Shown piece after piece: positions 34,930 through 44,422 of a stretch of DNA of 64,000 nucleotides. A program made the translations under genes and the position numbers. How positions within the stretch are numbered: position 1 is the stretch's first letter; each line of letters opens with the position of its first letter. The stretch lies in the NCBI RefSeq assembly GCF_963853665.1, contig NZ_OY970459.1, positions 496,001-560,000 of the forward strand, in the 5' to 3' direction. A model generated the notes under the pieces. The model was not told the DNA's origin. It did not search any database and saw only the letters and a list, made by a program, of their open reading frames with translations. The stretch comes from Mycobacterium decipiens (GTDB lineage: Bacteria; Actinomycetota; Actinomycetes; Mycobacteriales; Mycobacteriaceae).

Positions 34930-36684
34930 TCAGGCTCCGGGCGCCACGGTGGTGGGCGTGACCGGCGCCGCTGTTGTCGTCGTCGCCGGTGTGGTCGTCG
35001 TCGGTGGGGTGGTTGTGACCGGTGAAGTTGTGGTCGGTGGGGTGGTGGTTGTGGTGGTCGGCGGGCGGGTTGTGGTGGTGGTGGGTTGGGTGGTGGTCGT
35101 GGTGACCGGCGGCACCGTGGTGGAGGTGACCGGCGGTGGCGGGAGCACCGTCACAGTGGGACGGTCGTCCGGCCCGGTCACGGTAACGGTTTGCGACGTT
35201 GGTGGTGGGGCCGGTTGCGGCGCCGTGGTGTTGACCGGCCTGTTGTTGTTGGGGCGCAACGTCAGCCCCAACACGACGGCGACCAGTATCGCCACCCCCG
35301 CCGCGGCCAGGCTGAAGACCACGGCCGCGCGTTTGTACCACGGCAGATGCTTGGGTTCCCGGTCGGCATCGGCGTCGGCGTCATGCCGGGCATCCTGGTA
35401 GGCATAGTCGGTCGGGCCGGTGTAGGGGACCGGTTCGTTGCCGGTGGCCGCGTCCTGGGACCAGGCCAAGGCACGGTAGGTCGCCGAATTGGCGTCCGAA
35501 CCGGCATTGTCCGACGCCGATTCGCTGGCGGCCGCGCTGGCGGCCTGATTGGCCCACGCCGTCGGGGAGATCTCGGTCGCCGTACCGGTGACGCCGACGA
35601 TGTTGGTCGGTGTCTCGAGCGCGGGGCCCGCACCGGTCGGCGCGGTTGCTGACGATTGCTGCTGGCCGAGCAGCGCAGCGCCGATCGCGGCGCTGAATGT
35701 GGGTTGCGGTGTGGTGAAGATCGGCACCTGCAGGCGCTCGGACAGTCGAGCGGTGATCAGCGGGATGCTGGCGCCACCGCCGGCGGTCGCGATCGCGCCC
35801 AGGCTGGTGCGCGGAATCCCGTTGCGCTGCAATGTTTCTTCAACTGTGGCGATGAATCGGTCCAGGGGTCCCGAGACGAGTCGCTCGAACTCGGCTCGGG
35901 ACAGCGCGACATCAGCCCCCGAGCCCGCCGACGCCGCCGGAATGGTGGCCACCGTCGCCGCCGAAAGTTGCTCCTTGGCCTGTCGGCATCCGTCGAGCAG
36001 GCGGGTCACCGATCCCATTCGCGTCGCGGTGCCGGAAGCGTCGGTGGTGTCGACGCCGGGAGCGGCCGTGAGGATCTCGTTGAGGATAAGCCGGTCGATC
36101 TCTTCACCGGAGAAGTCGCGGTACCGGACGGTCGGGCCGATCGGCTCGAAGTTCGATCCGGCGTTGGCCAGCGTGACGCTGGTGCCGCTGGCGCCGAAGT
36201 CGCATAGCGCGACGACGCCGTCCGTCGGGAATCCGGGCTGGACGCGCAGGGCGACCAGTGCGGCCGTGGCGTCGGAGAGCAACGTCGCGGGCACGCCGCC
36301 GGGTGCCAGGGTGGGTTGGGTGACCAACGCCGCGCGCAGCGCCGCGAACTGGCGTTGCGACCAATGCGCGGGCACCGCGATAGTTATCGGCGCCCCGTAG
36401 CCGACCACGCGCGCCATCGCGTCGAGCGCTTCGACCGTCAGCGCCTCGCCATGGTATTTCGTCCCGTCGGCCGCGACCAGTGCAGCCCGATCGCCAACCC
36501 GCTCGACGAATCCTCTTAGTACCAGGCCGGATTCGGTTAGCTTCGGGTTCTCTTCGGGCAGCCCGACTTCGGCTGCGCGGTGGTCGAACAGTGTCAATAC
36601 CGCTGTGCGGGGCAGCGGAGCGCTACCCGCCCGGGCCGCGACCAGGTTGGCCACCCCGATCGACAACCCGAGCGACTCGCCCAT
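34930..36684 (-). CDS. Hsp70-fold membrane protein with Thr/Pro-rich extracellular tail
   Basis: The 584-residue protein has an Hsp70/actin-like N-terminal half (LGLSIGVANLVA; LCDFGASGTSVTLAN; YRDFSGEEIDRLIL; AIATAGGGASIPLI). It lacks a standard Hsp70 substrate-binding domain. One membrane helix lies at about 445-470 (VVFSLAAAGVAILVAVVLGL), followed by a Pro/Thr tail with TTTTTPPTTT runs. ATG 36684 follows GAGGG; GTG 36693 is an alternative. It resembles Rv0312 of M. tuberculosis, which lies elsewhere. It is last in a run of three same-strand genes for similar membrane stalk proteins, inserted between iniC and lpqJ. Function unknown. Confidence 0.75.
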   Translation of the reverse strand: MGESLGLSIGVANLVAARAGSAPLPRTAVLTLFDHRAAEVGLPEENPKLTESGLVLRGFVERVGDRAALVAADGTKYHGEALTVEALDAMARVVGYGAPITIAVPAHWSQRQFAALRAALVTQPTLAPGGVPATLLSDATAALVALRVQPGFPTDGVVALCDFGASGTSVTLANAGSNFEPIGPTVRYRDFSGEEIDRLILNEILTAAPGVDTTDASGTATRMGSVTRLLDGCRQAKEQLSAATVATIPAASAGSGADVALSRAEFERLVSGPLDRFIATVEETLQRNGIPRTSLGAIATAGGGASIPLITARLSERLQVPIFTTPQPTFSAAIGAALLGQQQSSATAPTGAGPALETPTNIVGVTGTATEISPTAWANQAASAAASESASDNAGSDANSATYRALAWSQDAATGNEPVPYTGPTDYAYQDARHDADADADREPKHLPWYKRAAVVFSLAAAGVAILVAVVLGLTLRPNNNRPVNTTAPQPAPPPTSQTVTVTGPDDRPTVTVLPPPPVTSTTVPPVTTTTTQPTTTTTRPPTTTTTTPPTTTSPVTTTPPTTTTPATTTTAAPVTPTTVAPGA

Positions 36685-36695
36685 TTCGCGCACCC

Positions 36696-37121
36696 TCAGA
36701 GGCCCGGCGGCAGATTGATCACGGTGGGTATCGACGGCAGCGTTATCTGCGACGGCAGCGTCGGTAACGCCCCAGGGGCCGGGGAGTCAGTGGTGGTCGG
36801 CGTCGTCGTTGTCGTCGTCGTGGTCGACGGCGTCGTCGTGGTCGTGGTGGTCGTGGTCGTGGTCGTGGTCGTGGTGGTCGTGGTCGTGGTCGTGGTGGTC
36901 GGCCGGGTGGTGGTCGTCGTCGTTGGCGGGGTCGTTGTGGTGGTCGTTGTCACCGACCCCGGAGTTGGGCGCCCGTGGGCGAGCAGGATGATGCCGTAGA
37001 TGATCACCGCGATCAGGATCGCGATCAGTACGCCCCAGCCGACCAACGCGAGCGGCTTGCGCCATCCGGGGCCGGGCGCTGGCTCATGGCCGTAGTAGTC
37101 CGGCGGGTCGTAATTCGCCAC
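36696..37121 (-). CDS. Single-pass membrane protein with polythreonine stalk
   Basis: The 141-residue protein has an N-terminal cytoplasmic part (YYGHEPAPGPGWRKP) and one membrane helix (LALVGWGVLIAILIAVIIYG). An outer stalk of nearly pure threonine (about residues 58-111, one run longer than 20) follows, then a C-terminus LPSQITLPSIPTVINLP. GTG 37121 starts it. The upstream gene has the same plan and a related C-terminus (LPTVITIPEVPTVITLP). It resembles Rv0313 of H37Rv in type. Threonine stalks are likely O-mannosylated. No function is known. Confidence 0.7.
   Translation of the reverse strand: MANYDPPDYYGHEPAPGPGWRKPLALVGWGVLIAILIAVIIYGIILLAHGRPTPGSVTTTTTTTPPTTTTTTRPTTTTTTTTTTTTTTTTTTTTTTTPSTTTTTTTTPTTTDSPAPGALPTLPSQITLPSIPTVINLPPGL
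36838..36901. repeat. GTCGTG hexanucleotide microsatellite coding polythreonine
   Basis: The plus strand reads GTGGTC/GTCGTG units almost without interruption for about 64 bases. This encodes ACC/ACG/ACA threonine codons on the minus strand. Slippage would change the stalk length in steps of two threonines without breaking the frame. Confidence 0.75.
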
Positions 37122-37160
37122 GGCCGCTGATCGTAGCGACTACCGCCACCCGATCGGCCA

Positions 37161-37703
37161 TCAGGGGATAGGCGGGAGCGTAATCACTGTTGGCACTTCC
37201 GGGATGGTGATCACCGTGGGTAGCGGCGGCAGCGTCGGTAGCTCAGTTGGCCAACGTGGGAGCCTCGGCGGCGGTTCTGGGGGCTGCTGACGCGGCGGCT
37301 GGACGCCGGGAGCGGTCGTCGGCGGCGCCGTGGTGGTGGTTGTGGTGGTCGGCGGCGCCGTGGTGGTTGTGGTGGTGGTCGGCGGCGCTGTGCTGGTCGT
37401 GGTGGGGGACGTCGTGGTGGCCGGGGTGGGGCTGGTGTCCCGGTCACCGCCGATCAGCTGGACGATGCCGTAGCCGATCAGCGCAATCAGGATCGCCACC
37501 AGCAGTGCCCAGCCGATGAGTGTCACGGGTTTGCGGTACCAGGGCTTGGGTTCGGTTTTCGGGTCGAGCGGGTCGTAAGGGCCGAACTGGTAAGGCGCAG
37601 CGGGCTGCGGAGGCGGACCCGACGGCGGGTACTCGCCCATGCCGAAGCCGGCGTGCTGGGGCGGTTGTTCGTTGAACTCATCCGGCGGGCCATAGCGTGC
37701 CAC
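37161..37703 (-). CDS. Single-pass membrane protein with Thr/Pro stalk
   Basis: The 180-residue protein has a Pro/Gly/Tyr-rich cytoplasmic N-terminus (GEYPPSGPPPQPAAPYQFGP). A membrane helix at about 62-85 (VTLIGWALLVAILIALIGYG) is near-identical in style to that of the next gene. A TTTTTTTAPPTTT outer stalk and a C-terminus LPPLPTVITIP follow. GTG 37703 starts it. It heads the three-gene run that ends with the Hsp70-like protein. The shared helix and shared C-terminal motif suggest duplication. No known function. Confidence 0.7.
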   Translation of the reverse strand: MARYGPPDEFNEQPPQHAGFGMGEYPPSGPPPQPAAPYQFGPYDPLDPKTEPKPWYRKPVTLIGWALLVAILIALIGYGIVQLIGGDRDTSPTPATTTSPTTTSTAPPTTTTTTTAPPTTTTTTTAPPTTAPGVQPPRQQPPEPPPRLPRWPTELPTLPPLPTVITIPEVPTVITLPPIP

Positions 37704-37739
37704 GGCACCGATGGTACTGAGGCCGTCCAGCCGACCAGC

Positions 37740-38300
37740 TCAGAACGTGTTGACCTTGTCGATGCTGACGAACATGCCGTGGCCGGTTTGGTCGTTGGTG
37801 AACCGGGTGCCATCGACGGTGGCGTCGATGGTCCAGCCCTGCGCTGCATAGGTCCGGTAATCGATGGTGACGGTGGGGATGGCGCCGAGATTGCCCAACA
37901 CCCACTGCACGGAGCCGGCGGCGGTGATGCGGACACCATTGGAGTGCTCGCCATCTTGCATGGGGGAGTTGGTGAACGGTGCCTCGCAGCCAACGCTGTC
38001 CTGATTGATCTGGCAACGCGTCATTCCGGACTTGGTTTCGATGAAGACGTAACCGTTCTGGTCGGGCGGCAGCGGTACGGCGCCGGCCGGCGCGGTCGGG
38101 CTGGCCGGCGCCGTCGGTTGCGTCGGGGCGGTGGTCCGCGGCGAGGTACTGGGCCTGGGCGTCGGGAAGGTCGGCTCGGTAGGTCCCGACCCCGGGGATG
38201 CGACCGGCCGGCCGGCGATCGTGGTGGTGCAGCCGGCAACCAGCGCAGTGGCCGCCAGCAGGGCCGCCAGACTCCCCGGTGCATGGAGCGATAACCGCAC
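37740..38300 (-). CDS. lpqJ: Lipoprotein LpqJ
   Basis: The 186-residue protein has the same length as Rv0344c. The signal peptide ends in a lipobox (ATALVAGC; acylated Cys at residue 24), followed by a Pro/Thr/Ser linker. The C-terminal domain contains two cysteines that could form a disulfide (MTRCQINQDSVGC). It is probably anchored on the outer face of the membrane. Position next to the ini genes is conserved, but its role is not known. Confidence 0.9.
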   Translation of the reverse strand: MRLSLHAPGSLAALLAATALVAGCTTTIAGRPVASPGSGPTEPTFPTPRPSTSPRTTAPTQPTAPASPTAPAGAVPLPPDQNGYVFIETKSGMTRCQINQDSVGCEAPFTNSPMQDGEHSNGVRITAAGSVQWVLGNLGAIPTVTIDYRTYAAQGWTIDATVDGTRFTNDQTGHGMFVSIDKVNTF

Positions 38301-38355
38301 GCGCTACTCCCCAATCTGAGATATCAAGAGTAGGTTACGCGTGAGGTCACGCGGG

Positions 38356-38883
38356 TTACCGCAGTGACGCGCTTTTGGAACGGCCCCGATGGCAATGTGT
38401 TACCCCGGTGTCGCGCAGCAGCTCCGCGGCCCGTGCGGCAGCCGCGACGATGCCCTGGTAGCCCGTGCATCGGCAGAAGTTCCCGGACAGGCCTTCGCGT
38501 ATTTGCTCGTCGGACGGATCCGGATTGTCACGCAACAGCGCGGTGATGGACATGACGAAACCCGGCGTACAGAAGCCGCATTGGAGGCCATGACACTCTC
38601 GCAGCGCCGACTGAACGGCCGACAGCTCACCGTCGGTCGAGGCGACACCCTCGACCGTCGTCACCTCCACGCCGTCCGCTTGCACCGCGAACAGCAGGCA
38701 CGACCGCGCGGCGTCGCCATCCACCAGCACCGTGCAGGCGCCACATGCCCCATGTTCGCAGCCCAGATGGGTTCCGGTGAGCCCGCACCTCTCCCGCAGA
38801 AAGTCGGCCAGCGTCATGCGCGGTTCGACGCTGGCTTCGACGGGAGTTCCGTTGACCGACAAGCGGACTGGTCGTTCATGCAT
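38356..38883 (-). CDS. Molybdenum hydroxylase small [2Fe-2S] subunit (CoxS-like)
   Basis: The 175-residue ferredoxin-like subunit has a plant-type [2Fe-2S] site (CGLTGTHLGCEHGACGAC, then SCLLF) and an all-helical site (QCGFCTPG and FCRCTGYQ). It passes electrons from the Mo centre to FAD in CO dehydrogenase/xanthine dehydrogenase-type complexes. ATG 38883 overlaps the medium-subunit stop. The last 20 residues (CHRGRSKSASLR) extend past the usual end. The gene order L-M-S on the minus strand differs from the coxM-S-L order I recall in H37Rv Rv0373c-Rv0375c, so this is a different cluster. Confidence 0.88.
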   Translation of the reverse strand: MHERPVRLSVNGTPVEASVEPRMTLADFLRERCGLTGTHLGCEHGACGACTVLVDGDAARSCLLFAVQADGVEVTTVEGVASTDGELSAVQSALRECHGLQCGFCTPGFVMSITALLRDNPDPSDEQIREGLSGNFCRCTGYQGIVAAAARAAELLRDTGVTHCHRGRSKSASLR

Positions 38884-39772
38884 CGATTGCCTCCGTGGTC
38901 GCATCCTCGACGGCTTGGGCCCAGGCGCGCGCCGTCATCGCCGCCCCCACCCGGGCGCGGTAGGAAGCGGACCCTTGCACGTCTTCCGGTATGTCATCGA
39001 GTCCGGTCATCGCGGTTTCGCCGACCTCGGCTGCCGCTAACTCGCTGACCGGCATGCCGACGACCGCGGTCTCCGCCGCCGTTGCCCGCCGAGGTGTGGA
39101 GCCCAGGCCCAGCAGCCCTATCGCGCAGCGGGATACCCGGGCCTGGTCCTCATGGTCGTCCAGCTGAATTGCGACTACCGAGCCAGCGATCGCGAAATCG
39201 CCATGACGGCGCGAAAACTCGTGGACAGCGAAGCCGGATCTGCAGTCCCACATGGGAAATCGAACTCCGGTGAGCAACTCGTCTGACGCCATGGTGGTTT
39301 CCCACAAGCCGGCGAAGAAGTCCGCTGCCGCGATTGTGCGCTGTCCCCGCGATGATCGCACTTCCATCATCGCATCCAGTGCCAGGGCCACCGCCGGGTA
39401 CTCACCCGCGGCGTCGGCGTGTGCGATCGATCCGCCGAGGGTGCCTCGGTTGCGGATCTGGAAGTGCCCGATATACGGCGTCACCCGGGTTAGCAGCGGA
39501 ACCGCTTGGCGGACTTGCGGATCGGAACCTACCCTGGCGTCGGTGGTTCCGGCGCCGATCCACAGCTCGTCGCCCCGGCGCTCGATGCCCTGCAGCTCGC
39601 TCAGCCGGGAAATGTCGATGAGATGGTCGAAGAACGCCAGCCGCATCGACAGCATCGGTACCAGACTCTGCCCGCCGGCCAGGATCTTGGCCTCCTCACC
39701 TAGGTCGGCCAGCAGGCTCACCGCCTCCTCGACGGTGCTGGCGCGGTGGTAGTCGAAGACCGCCGGTTTCAC
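38876..39772 (-). CDS. Molybdenum hydroxylase FAD subunit (CoxM-like)
   Basis: The 298-residue protein has FAD-binding motifs AGGQSLVPMLSMR and RNRGTLGGSIAHADAAGEYP, both typical of CoxM-type subunits. GTG 39772 overlaps the large-subunit stop (GTGA), and its own stop overlaps the small-subunit start. The open frame continues upstream as a shadow of the large subunit and is not part of the gene. Confidence 0.88.
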   Translation of the reverse strand: MKPAVFDYHRASTVEEAVSLLADLGEEAKILAGGQSLVPMLSMRLAFFDHLIDISRLSELQGIERRGDELWIGAGTTDARVGSDPQVRQAVPLLTRVTPYIGHFQIRNRGTLGGSIAHADAAGEYPAVALALDAMMEVRSSRGQRTIAAADFFAGLWETTMASDELLTGVRFPMWDCRSGFAVHEFSRRHGDFAIAGSVVAIQLDDHEDQARVSRCAIGLLGLGSTPRRATAAETAVVGMPVSELAAAEVGETAMTGLDDIPEDVQGSASYRARVGAAMTARAWAQAVEDATTEAIDA

Positions 39773-42117
39773 TGGTCTGCACCTGCCGGCCCTACCAGCA
39801 TCGCGACGATCGACGCCGGGCTGGCCGGCAGCCGGGTGATCGTCACACCCAGCGGCGCCAACGCGTCGTTGATCGCGTTGATCACCGCCGGCGCCGAGCC
39901 GATCGCCCCGCCTTCGCCGACACCCTTGTAGCCGCCGGGTCCGGGACCGGGTATCTCGACGTGGCCGTACTCGAGGGGTGGCACCTCGGTGGCCGTCGGC
40001 AGCAGATAGTCGACGAACGTGGTGGCCAGCGGGTTGCCGTCGTCGTCGTAGACGAGGTTCTCGAGCAAGGCGCCACCGATGCCCTGGACCGTTCCGCCGG
40101 CGATCTGGCCCTCCACGACCGCCGGGTTGATCATCGGGCCGACGTCCTCGCTGACGATGTAGCGCAGCAACGTGACCTTTCCCGTCTGCGGATCCACCTC
40201 GCAGGTGCAGGCGTGGGTGGCGTTGGCCCACAGAATGGGTGCCTTGGCGACGTAGCGGGCGGTCGCTTCCAGCGCCGGCGACCATTCCAGCGGCAGTTGC
40301 TCGGGCTGGTAGTAGGCCAGGTAGGCCAGCTCGCCGAAACTCACTCGGTGTGACGGGTCGCCCCGCGCGATTGCAGTTGAATGCGCAAGTTCCACTTCGG
40401 CTTCGGGCACCTTGAGGTGGTGTGCGGCAAGCGCCACGATCTTTGCGCGCAGCATGGTCCCCGCTTCGTTGACGGCACCGGCGGTCATCGGACCACTGCG
40501 ACTACCCTGCGTCCCCGCTCCATACGGTGTGATCGCGGTGTCGCCCTGGATGGTGGCTACGTCGTCGATGTCGGCGCCCAACGCATCGGCGGTCAGCTGA
40601 ACGACGGTGGTTTCCAAGCTGTTTCCACTTGAGCCGCCGTTCACGTAGACGTTGACCTTGCCCGTAGGCTCCATCCGGACGGTGGCACCTTCGGTACCCA
40701 GGTGGCCGGTCGCCGCACCGGTCGGCTCGATGTACGCCGAGAAGCCGAGGCCGAGGTAGCGCCCATTTGCGAGGGCTTCCCGCTGCTCTTTGCGAAACCC
40801 TTCGTGGTCAAGGATTTTCACGGCCTGCTCGAACGTCTCGATCGGGGCCACATGGTCGTAGGGCATGCCGTTGGGGTTGGAGTACGGCATCTCCTCGCGG
40901 CGCAGCAGGTTGCGCCGGCGCAGCTCGACGGGGTCGAGGTGCATCTTGCGCGCCGCGATGTCGAGCAGGATTTCACGCGCCAGCGTTTCGTATTGCCACG
41001 GACCTCGGTAGGCGGCAAGTCCGCTGGTGTTGGAGAAGACGGTCTGGTAGCTGAAGCTGGCCTTGGGCACGCGGTATGGCCCGGGAAAGAACATGCCGAT
41101 GGCCGCCGTGGTCAACACCGGATACGGGGTCGGATACGCCCCGACGTCCTGAGTGAAGTCGATATCCACCGCCTGGAAGTTGCCGCCGTCATCAAAAGCC
41201 AGTCTCGCCATTCCATTGACATGCCGGGCCTGGCCGGCCGACATCAGGTTCTCGCGCCGGTCCTCGATCCATTTCAGCGCCGCGGGCACCTTGCGGGCGG
41301 CCAGCATGATGCACATGTCTTCGCGCATCGGGACAACCTTCTGGCCAAAGCCCCCTCCGGTGTCGCGCATGATGACCCGAACCCGTTGCGCTGCAATGCC
41401 TAACAGGCGCGCACAGAATGCGCGCAGTTCGTGCGGCGTCTGCGTGGACGCCCACAGGGTGAGTTCTTCGGAAGCCGCGGCCCACTCGACCACCAGGCCC
41501 CGGGTCTCGATCGGCGCGGGTGCATAGATCTGCTGATAGATGTTCTCTTTGACCACCAACGGCGACGTTGCGAAGATCTCTTCGTCCGGCGGTGCGCCGG
41601 CCATCCCGCCCGCAACGTTATTTGGGTAGCCGTCGTGCACGAGCACATCCGAGGACTGCGCTTGGGTGAAATCGGTGATCGACGGCAGCGGCTCGTAGTC
41701 GACGTCGACCATTTCGATCGCGTCCTCGGCGACATACCGGTTCTGGGCGACGACCAGCGCGACCGGGTCCCCGACGAACTTGGCCTCCGCTTCGGCCAGC
41801 GGCGGCCGGGGGGTGTCCGGGACGTCCTTGCCGGCTACCGCGTGCCAGGACTCCTTGACGTCTCGGTTGAGGTCGGCGGCGGTGAACACCGCGTGTACGC
41901 CGGGCAGCGCCAGCGCCGCCGAGGCGTCGATGCCGTTGATCCGGGCGCGGGCGAACGGGCTTCGGACGAAGCAGGCGTGCAGCATGCCGGGCCGCGAGAT
42001 GTCGTCGACAAAGCTGCCGTGGCCGGTGAGCAGCCGGCTGTCCTCCACCCGTGGCAGGCGGGCGCCGGCGTACCGGGGCGCCGGGATGGTGGGGGCCCCT
42101 TGCCCGTCCTGAGTCAT
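39769..42117 (-). CDS. Molybdenum hydroxylase large subunit (xanthine/CO dehydrogenase family)
   Basis: The 782-residue Mo-binding subunit contains RDTGGGFGQKVVPMREDM, PYGAGTQGSRSGPMTAGA and the C-terminal YKGVGEGGAIGSAPAV with the active-site glutamate. At the loop that reads AYRCSFR in form I CO dehydrogenase or AYRGAGR in form II, this protein reads AYRGPWQYE. The copper-ligand cysteine is absent, so CO oxidation is unlikely and the substrate is unknown. ATG 42117 starts the L-M-S operon. A MobA-like gene is divergent at 42170. Confidence 0.88.
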   Translation of the reverse strand: MTQDGQGAPTIPAPRYAGARLPRVEDSRLLTGHGSFVDDISRPGMLHACFVRSPFARARINGIDASAALALPGVHAVFTAADLNRDVKESWHAVAGKDVPDTPRPPLAEAEAKFVGDPVALVVAQNRYVAEDAIEMVDVDYEPLPSITDFTQAQSSDVLVHDGYPNNVAGGMAGAPPDEEIFATSPLVVKENIYQQIYAPAPIETRGLVVEWAAASEELTLWASTQTPHELRAFCARLLGIAAQRVRVIMRDTGGGFGQKVVPMREDMCIMLAARKVPAALKWIEDRRENLMSAGQARHVNGMARLAFDDGGNFQAVDIDFTQDVGAYPTPYPVLTTAAIGMFFPGPYRVPKASFSYQTVFSNTSGLAAYRGPWQYETLAREILLDIAARKMHLDPVELRRRNLLRREEMPYSNPNGMPYDHVAPIETFEQAVKILDHEGFRKEQREALANGRYLGLGFSAYIEPTGAATGHLGTEGATVRMEPTGKVNVYVNGGSSGNSLETTVVQLTADALGADIDDVATIQGDTAITPYGAGTQGSRSGPMTAGAVNEAGTMLRAKIVALAAHHLKVPEAEVELAHSTAIARGDPSHRVSFGELAYLAYYQPEQLPLEWSPALEATARYVAKAPILWANATHACTCEVDPQTGKVTLLRYIVSEDVGPMINPAVVEGQIAGGTVQGIGGALLENLVYDDDGNPLATTFVDYLLPTATEVPPLEYGHVEIPGPGPGGYKGVGEGGAIGSAPAVINAINDALAPLGVTITRLPASPASIVAMLVGPAGADQ

Positions 42118-42169
42118 CGTGCTCCATCCGATTGTCGCCCAATGAGAAGCTTGATGTCATCATAGGAGA

Positions 42170-42721
42170 GTGGCATTATCGCCGTCGATAGTCGTCGGGG
42201 TACTGCTGGCAGCGGGCGCGGGCCGGCGCTATGGCAAGCCGAAAGTGCTGGTTGACGGCTGGCTGGACACCGCGGTCGGCGCGCTGCGCGACGGCGGCTG
42301 CACCCACGTCGTTCTGGTGCTGGGCGCCGCCGAGGTACCGGCACCGGCCGGTGTCACCGCCATTGCCGCGCCGGATTGGCGCCACGGCGTGAGCGCGTCG
42401 GTGCGCGCGGGTCTGACCGAGGCCGACCACAGGCACGCGGATTACGCCGTCCTGCATGTCATCGATACGCCCGATGTCGACGGCAAGGTGGTGGCTCGAG
42501 TCCTCGGCCGTGCCTTGGCATCCCGCAGCGGTTTGGCGCGGGCGTATTTCGGGGACCGGCCTGGCCATCCGGTAGTCATCGCGCGCAAACACTGGCCCGA
42601 CGTACTGGCCGGCATCTCCGGGGATCGGGGCGCGGCCGCATACCTACGCGGCGCGCCCGACGTCGAGGCTGTCCAGTGCGGCGACCTGGCTAGCGGTCGC
42701 GATTTCGACGAGGTGGGTTGA
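42170..42721 (+). CDS. MobA-like molybdenum-cofactor nucleotidyltransferase
   Basis: The 183-residue protein has the nucleotidyltransferase signature VLLAAGAGRRYGKPKVL, then APDWRHGVSASVRAGL and the metal-site region VIDTPDVDGK. RPGHPVVIARKHWPD follows. It probably attaches CMP to molybdopterin for the adjacent Mo hydroxylase, from which it is divergent (intergenic gap 52 bases). GTG 42170 lies close behind AGGAG. It resembles Rv0371c. Confidence 0.82.
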   Translation: MALSPSIVVGVLLAAGAGRRYGKPKVLVDGWLDTAVGALRDGGCTHVVLVLGAAEVPAPAGVTAIAAPDWRHGVSASVRAGLTEADHRHADYAVLHVIDTPDVDGKVVARVLGRALASRSGLARAYFGDRPGHPVVIARKHWPDVLAGISGDRGAAAYLRGAPDVEAVQCGDLASGRDFDEVG

Positions 42722-42751
42722 CGACGGGATGGCGCGGGTCGGAGCTCGACG

Positions 42752-44218
42752 TCAATCCGTCGGATCCGCGGACCGGACGGTCGCGACATTCCTGGCGTGG
42801 TCAATGGCGTGATGCGCGGCGGTGCTCACGCGACCACGCACCAAATACCAGCCACCGATAAGGGCCGGGACACCGATCACCGTCGCGGCGATCATCCAGG
42901 GCCCGAATTTTTCGTCGAAGTACATCAGGATGAGCACGGCCGCCAGGAAAGCCAGCGTGAGATAGCCACTGAACGGCGCCAGCGGCATCCGGAACTTCGG
43001 TCGCTCCAGCTGCCCGGCGTTCGCCATCCGGTGCAGCCGCAGCTGGCAAGCTACGATCGCCGCCCAGGCCGCGATGACGCCCGTCGCGGCGATGTGGAGC
43101 ACGATTTCGAAGGCTTGGCTCGGCCTGATGGCGTTGAGAATGATGCCGAACAGGCCGATTCCGGCGGTGAGCAGGATGCCGCCGTAGGGCACGCCGTTCT
43201 TGGACATCGGTGCGGTGAACTTCGGGCCGCTGCCGTTGATCGCCATCGATCGCAGGATCCGTCCGGTCGAGTACAGTCCGGCGTTCAGGCTCGACAGCGC
43301 GGCGGTGAGCACCACGAGGTTCATCACGCTGCCGGCCCCGTTGAGACCGATCTTGGAAAAGAAGGTCACGAACGGGCTCACATGATCCTTGTAGGCGGTG
43401 TAGGGCAACAGCAGGGCCAGCAGGACAGTCGACCCTATATAGAAGAACGCGATGCGGAACACCACTGAGTTGATCGCGCGCGGCATGATCTTCTCCGGTT
43501 CGGCCGTTTCCCCGGCCGCGATGCCCACCAATTCGATTGCGGCGTAGGCGAATACCACTCCTGACGTGACGAGCACCAGGGGTAGTAGGCCGGTCGGCAT
43601 GAGCCCGCCATGGCTACTCCAGAGCGAGACCCCGGTCGTCTGACCGTCGACCTTGAATCGACCGGCGAGGAAGACCGTACCGACGATCAAGAACGTCACC
43701 AGGGCGAGCACCTTGATCAATGAAGCCCAGAACTCCAACTCGCCGAAGAGCTTGACCGAGATCAGGTTCATCGACAACACGAGCAGCAGCGCGGTCAACG
43801 CCAGCGTCCACTGGGGGATGCCATGGAACGCCGTCCAGTAGTGGCAATAGTGGGCGATTGCGGTGGTATCCACGATCCCCGTCATCGCCCAGTTCAGGAA
43901 GTACATCCAGCCGGCGACGAAGGCCACCTTTTCCCCGTAGAACTCGCGGGCGTAGGACACGAACGACCCCGAGGATGGGCGGTGCAGCACCAGTTCGCCG
44001 AGTGCGCGCAGAATCAGGAAGACGAAGACGCCGCAGATCCCATAGACCAGGAACAATCCGGGCCCCGCCGACGCAAGCCTGCCGCCGGCGCCGAGGAAAA
44101 GGCCGGTCCCGATGGCACCGCCGAGCGCGATCATCTGCAGCTGCCGGTTATGCAGGGCTTTGTGGTAGCCCGTGTCTTCGAGCGTGAGCCGCTCGTCGGT
44201 GATGTCTAGCGGTGGCAT
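42752..44218 (-). CDS. ansP2: L-asparagine permease
   Basis: The 488-residue APC-family transporter has about twelve membrane segments. It opens [20 protein letters not shown], then [19 protein letters not shown], the family start, and [15 protein letters not shown] follows. It matches Rv0346c nearly throughout. ATG 44218 is chosen by similarity; the frame is open to 44893 but that part runs across the dnaK promoter. AnsP2 imports asparagine as a nitrogen source and is divergent from dnaK. Confidence 0.93.
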   Translation of the reverse strand: MPPLDITDERLTLEDTGYHKALHNRQLQMIALGGAIGTGLFLGAGGRLASAGPGLFLVYGICGVFVFLILRALGELVLHRPSSGSFVSYAREFYGEKVAFVAGWMYFLNWAMTGIVDTTAIAHYCHYWTAFHGIPQWTLALTALLLVLSMNLISVKLFGELEFWASLIKVLALVTFLIVGTVFLAGRFKVDGQTTGVSLWSSHGGLMPTGLLPLVLVTSGVVFAYAAIELVGIAAGETAEPEKIMPRAINSVVFRIAFFYIGSTVLLALLLPYTAYKDHVSPFVTFFSKIGLNGAGSVMNLVVLTAALSSLNAGLYSTGRILRSMAINGSGPKFTAPMSKNGVPYGGILLTAGIGLFGIILNAIRPSQAFEIVLHIAATGVIAAWAAIVACQLRLHRMANAGQLERPKFRMPLAPFSGYLTLAFLAAVLILMYFDEKFGPWMIAATVIGVPALIGGWYLVRGRVSTAAHHAIDHARNVATVRSADPTD

Positions 44219-44422
44219 CGAACTCCCTGGCGTGGCGGCTTCTTGGGCCGAAGTGACTTGGGGCACACTCAACGGACTGGCTGTCAGGCTATCCCACCCG
44301 GATACGGCGGGTCGGTCCTGTAACCAATCGGGAACATTTGCGGGCTCCGCAGTCCCGCCGCATGGTCGCGGGCCCGACCCCGGGAACAAGGACCGGGCGA
44401 CCGCCGTTACCATGGTCGACAA

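Noticed and set aside
36838..36901. Possible CRISPR-like array
   Set aside because: No spacers; the repeat is a simple hexanucleotide coding for threonine.
39769..42117. Form I CO dehydrogenase large subunit
   Set aside because: The AYRCSFR copper loop is missing (AYRGPWQYE).
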